Shown here: positions 14,186 to 14,195 of the stretch, piece by piece | Numbering within the stretch: position 1 is the first letter of the stretch | Layout of the letters: each line of letters starts with the position of its first letter | Assembly (NCBI GenBank): GCA_964244115.1 | Contig: CAXTHM010000086.1 | Coordinates: forward strand, 1-14,195 | Direction of reading: 5' to 3' | Source: CADCWK01 sp964244115 | GTDB taxonomy: Bacteria; Chloroflexota; Chloroflexia; Thermomicrobiales; UBA6265 | Length of the DNA stretch: 14,195 nt | Made by a program: the position numbers and the translations under genes | The notes under the pieces: generated by a model | The model's database searches: none | Told to the model about the DNA's origin: nothing | What the model saw: only the letters and a program-made list of their open reading frames with translations

Positions 14186-14195
14186 GGGGGAGCGG

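Noticed and set aside
1..14195. CRISPR arrays, insertion sequences, phage genes or toxin-antitoxin pairs
   Set aside because: No spaced direct repeats, transposase motifs, terminal inverted repeats or phage-like proteins were seen.

Overview
High-GC bacterial chromosome segment, probably from a draft or metagenome assembly because a run of ten Ns interrupts one gene. GC-rich third codon positions, a Zincin_2-type metalloprotease, several LLM flavin oxidoreductases and strong AGGAGG-like ribosome sites suit a high-GC Chloroflexota (Thermomicrobia-like) or an Actinomycetota. I lean to the former, but the sequence alone does not settle it.

Layout. Bases 1-107 hold the 3' end of a tRNA (probably initiator tRNA-fMet) and its terminator. 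A putative zinc metalloprotease (358-1617, +) converges on purH (3255-1714, -) across a 20-bp-stem terminator. A gene-poor spacer of about 690 bp follows, then a zinc alcohol/formaldehyde dehydrogenase (3945-5114, +) that converges on an MFS exporter (6486-5221, -), again with a hairpin between them. Behind the exporter lies a decayed gene (6765-7380, +), truncated at its 5' end and frameshifted.

The most interesting part is 7466-13574. A tight minus-strand operon encodes a large FAD/NAD(P)-binding protein, then an LLM flavin monooxygenase (with the N gap), then a second, NtaA/DszA-like LLM monooxygenase. It is divergent from a plus-strand pair, a GNAT N-acetyltransferase starting at TTG and an NAD(P)H-dependent FMN reductase. 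The two arms share a short intergenic region with a cluster of small inverted repeats. Reductase plus two-component-type monooxygenases plus acetyltransferase suggests oxidative breakdown of a small, probably sulfur- or nitrogen-containing, organic compound. It resembles the logic of the B. subtilis yxe/ytm systems, where alkylated cysteines are N-acetylated and then oxygenated. The substrate is not determined by the sequence, and no dedicated ABC transporter or deacetylase lies in the window.

The right end carries tRNA-Arg(TCT) on the minus strand with a recognisable promoter, then non-coding DNA rich in inverted repeats, including a long stem at the very edge of the window.
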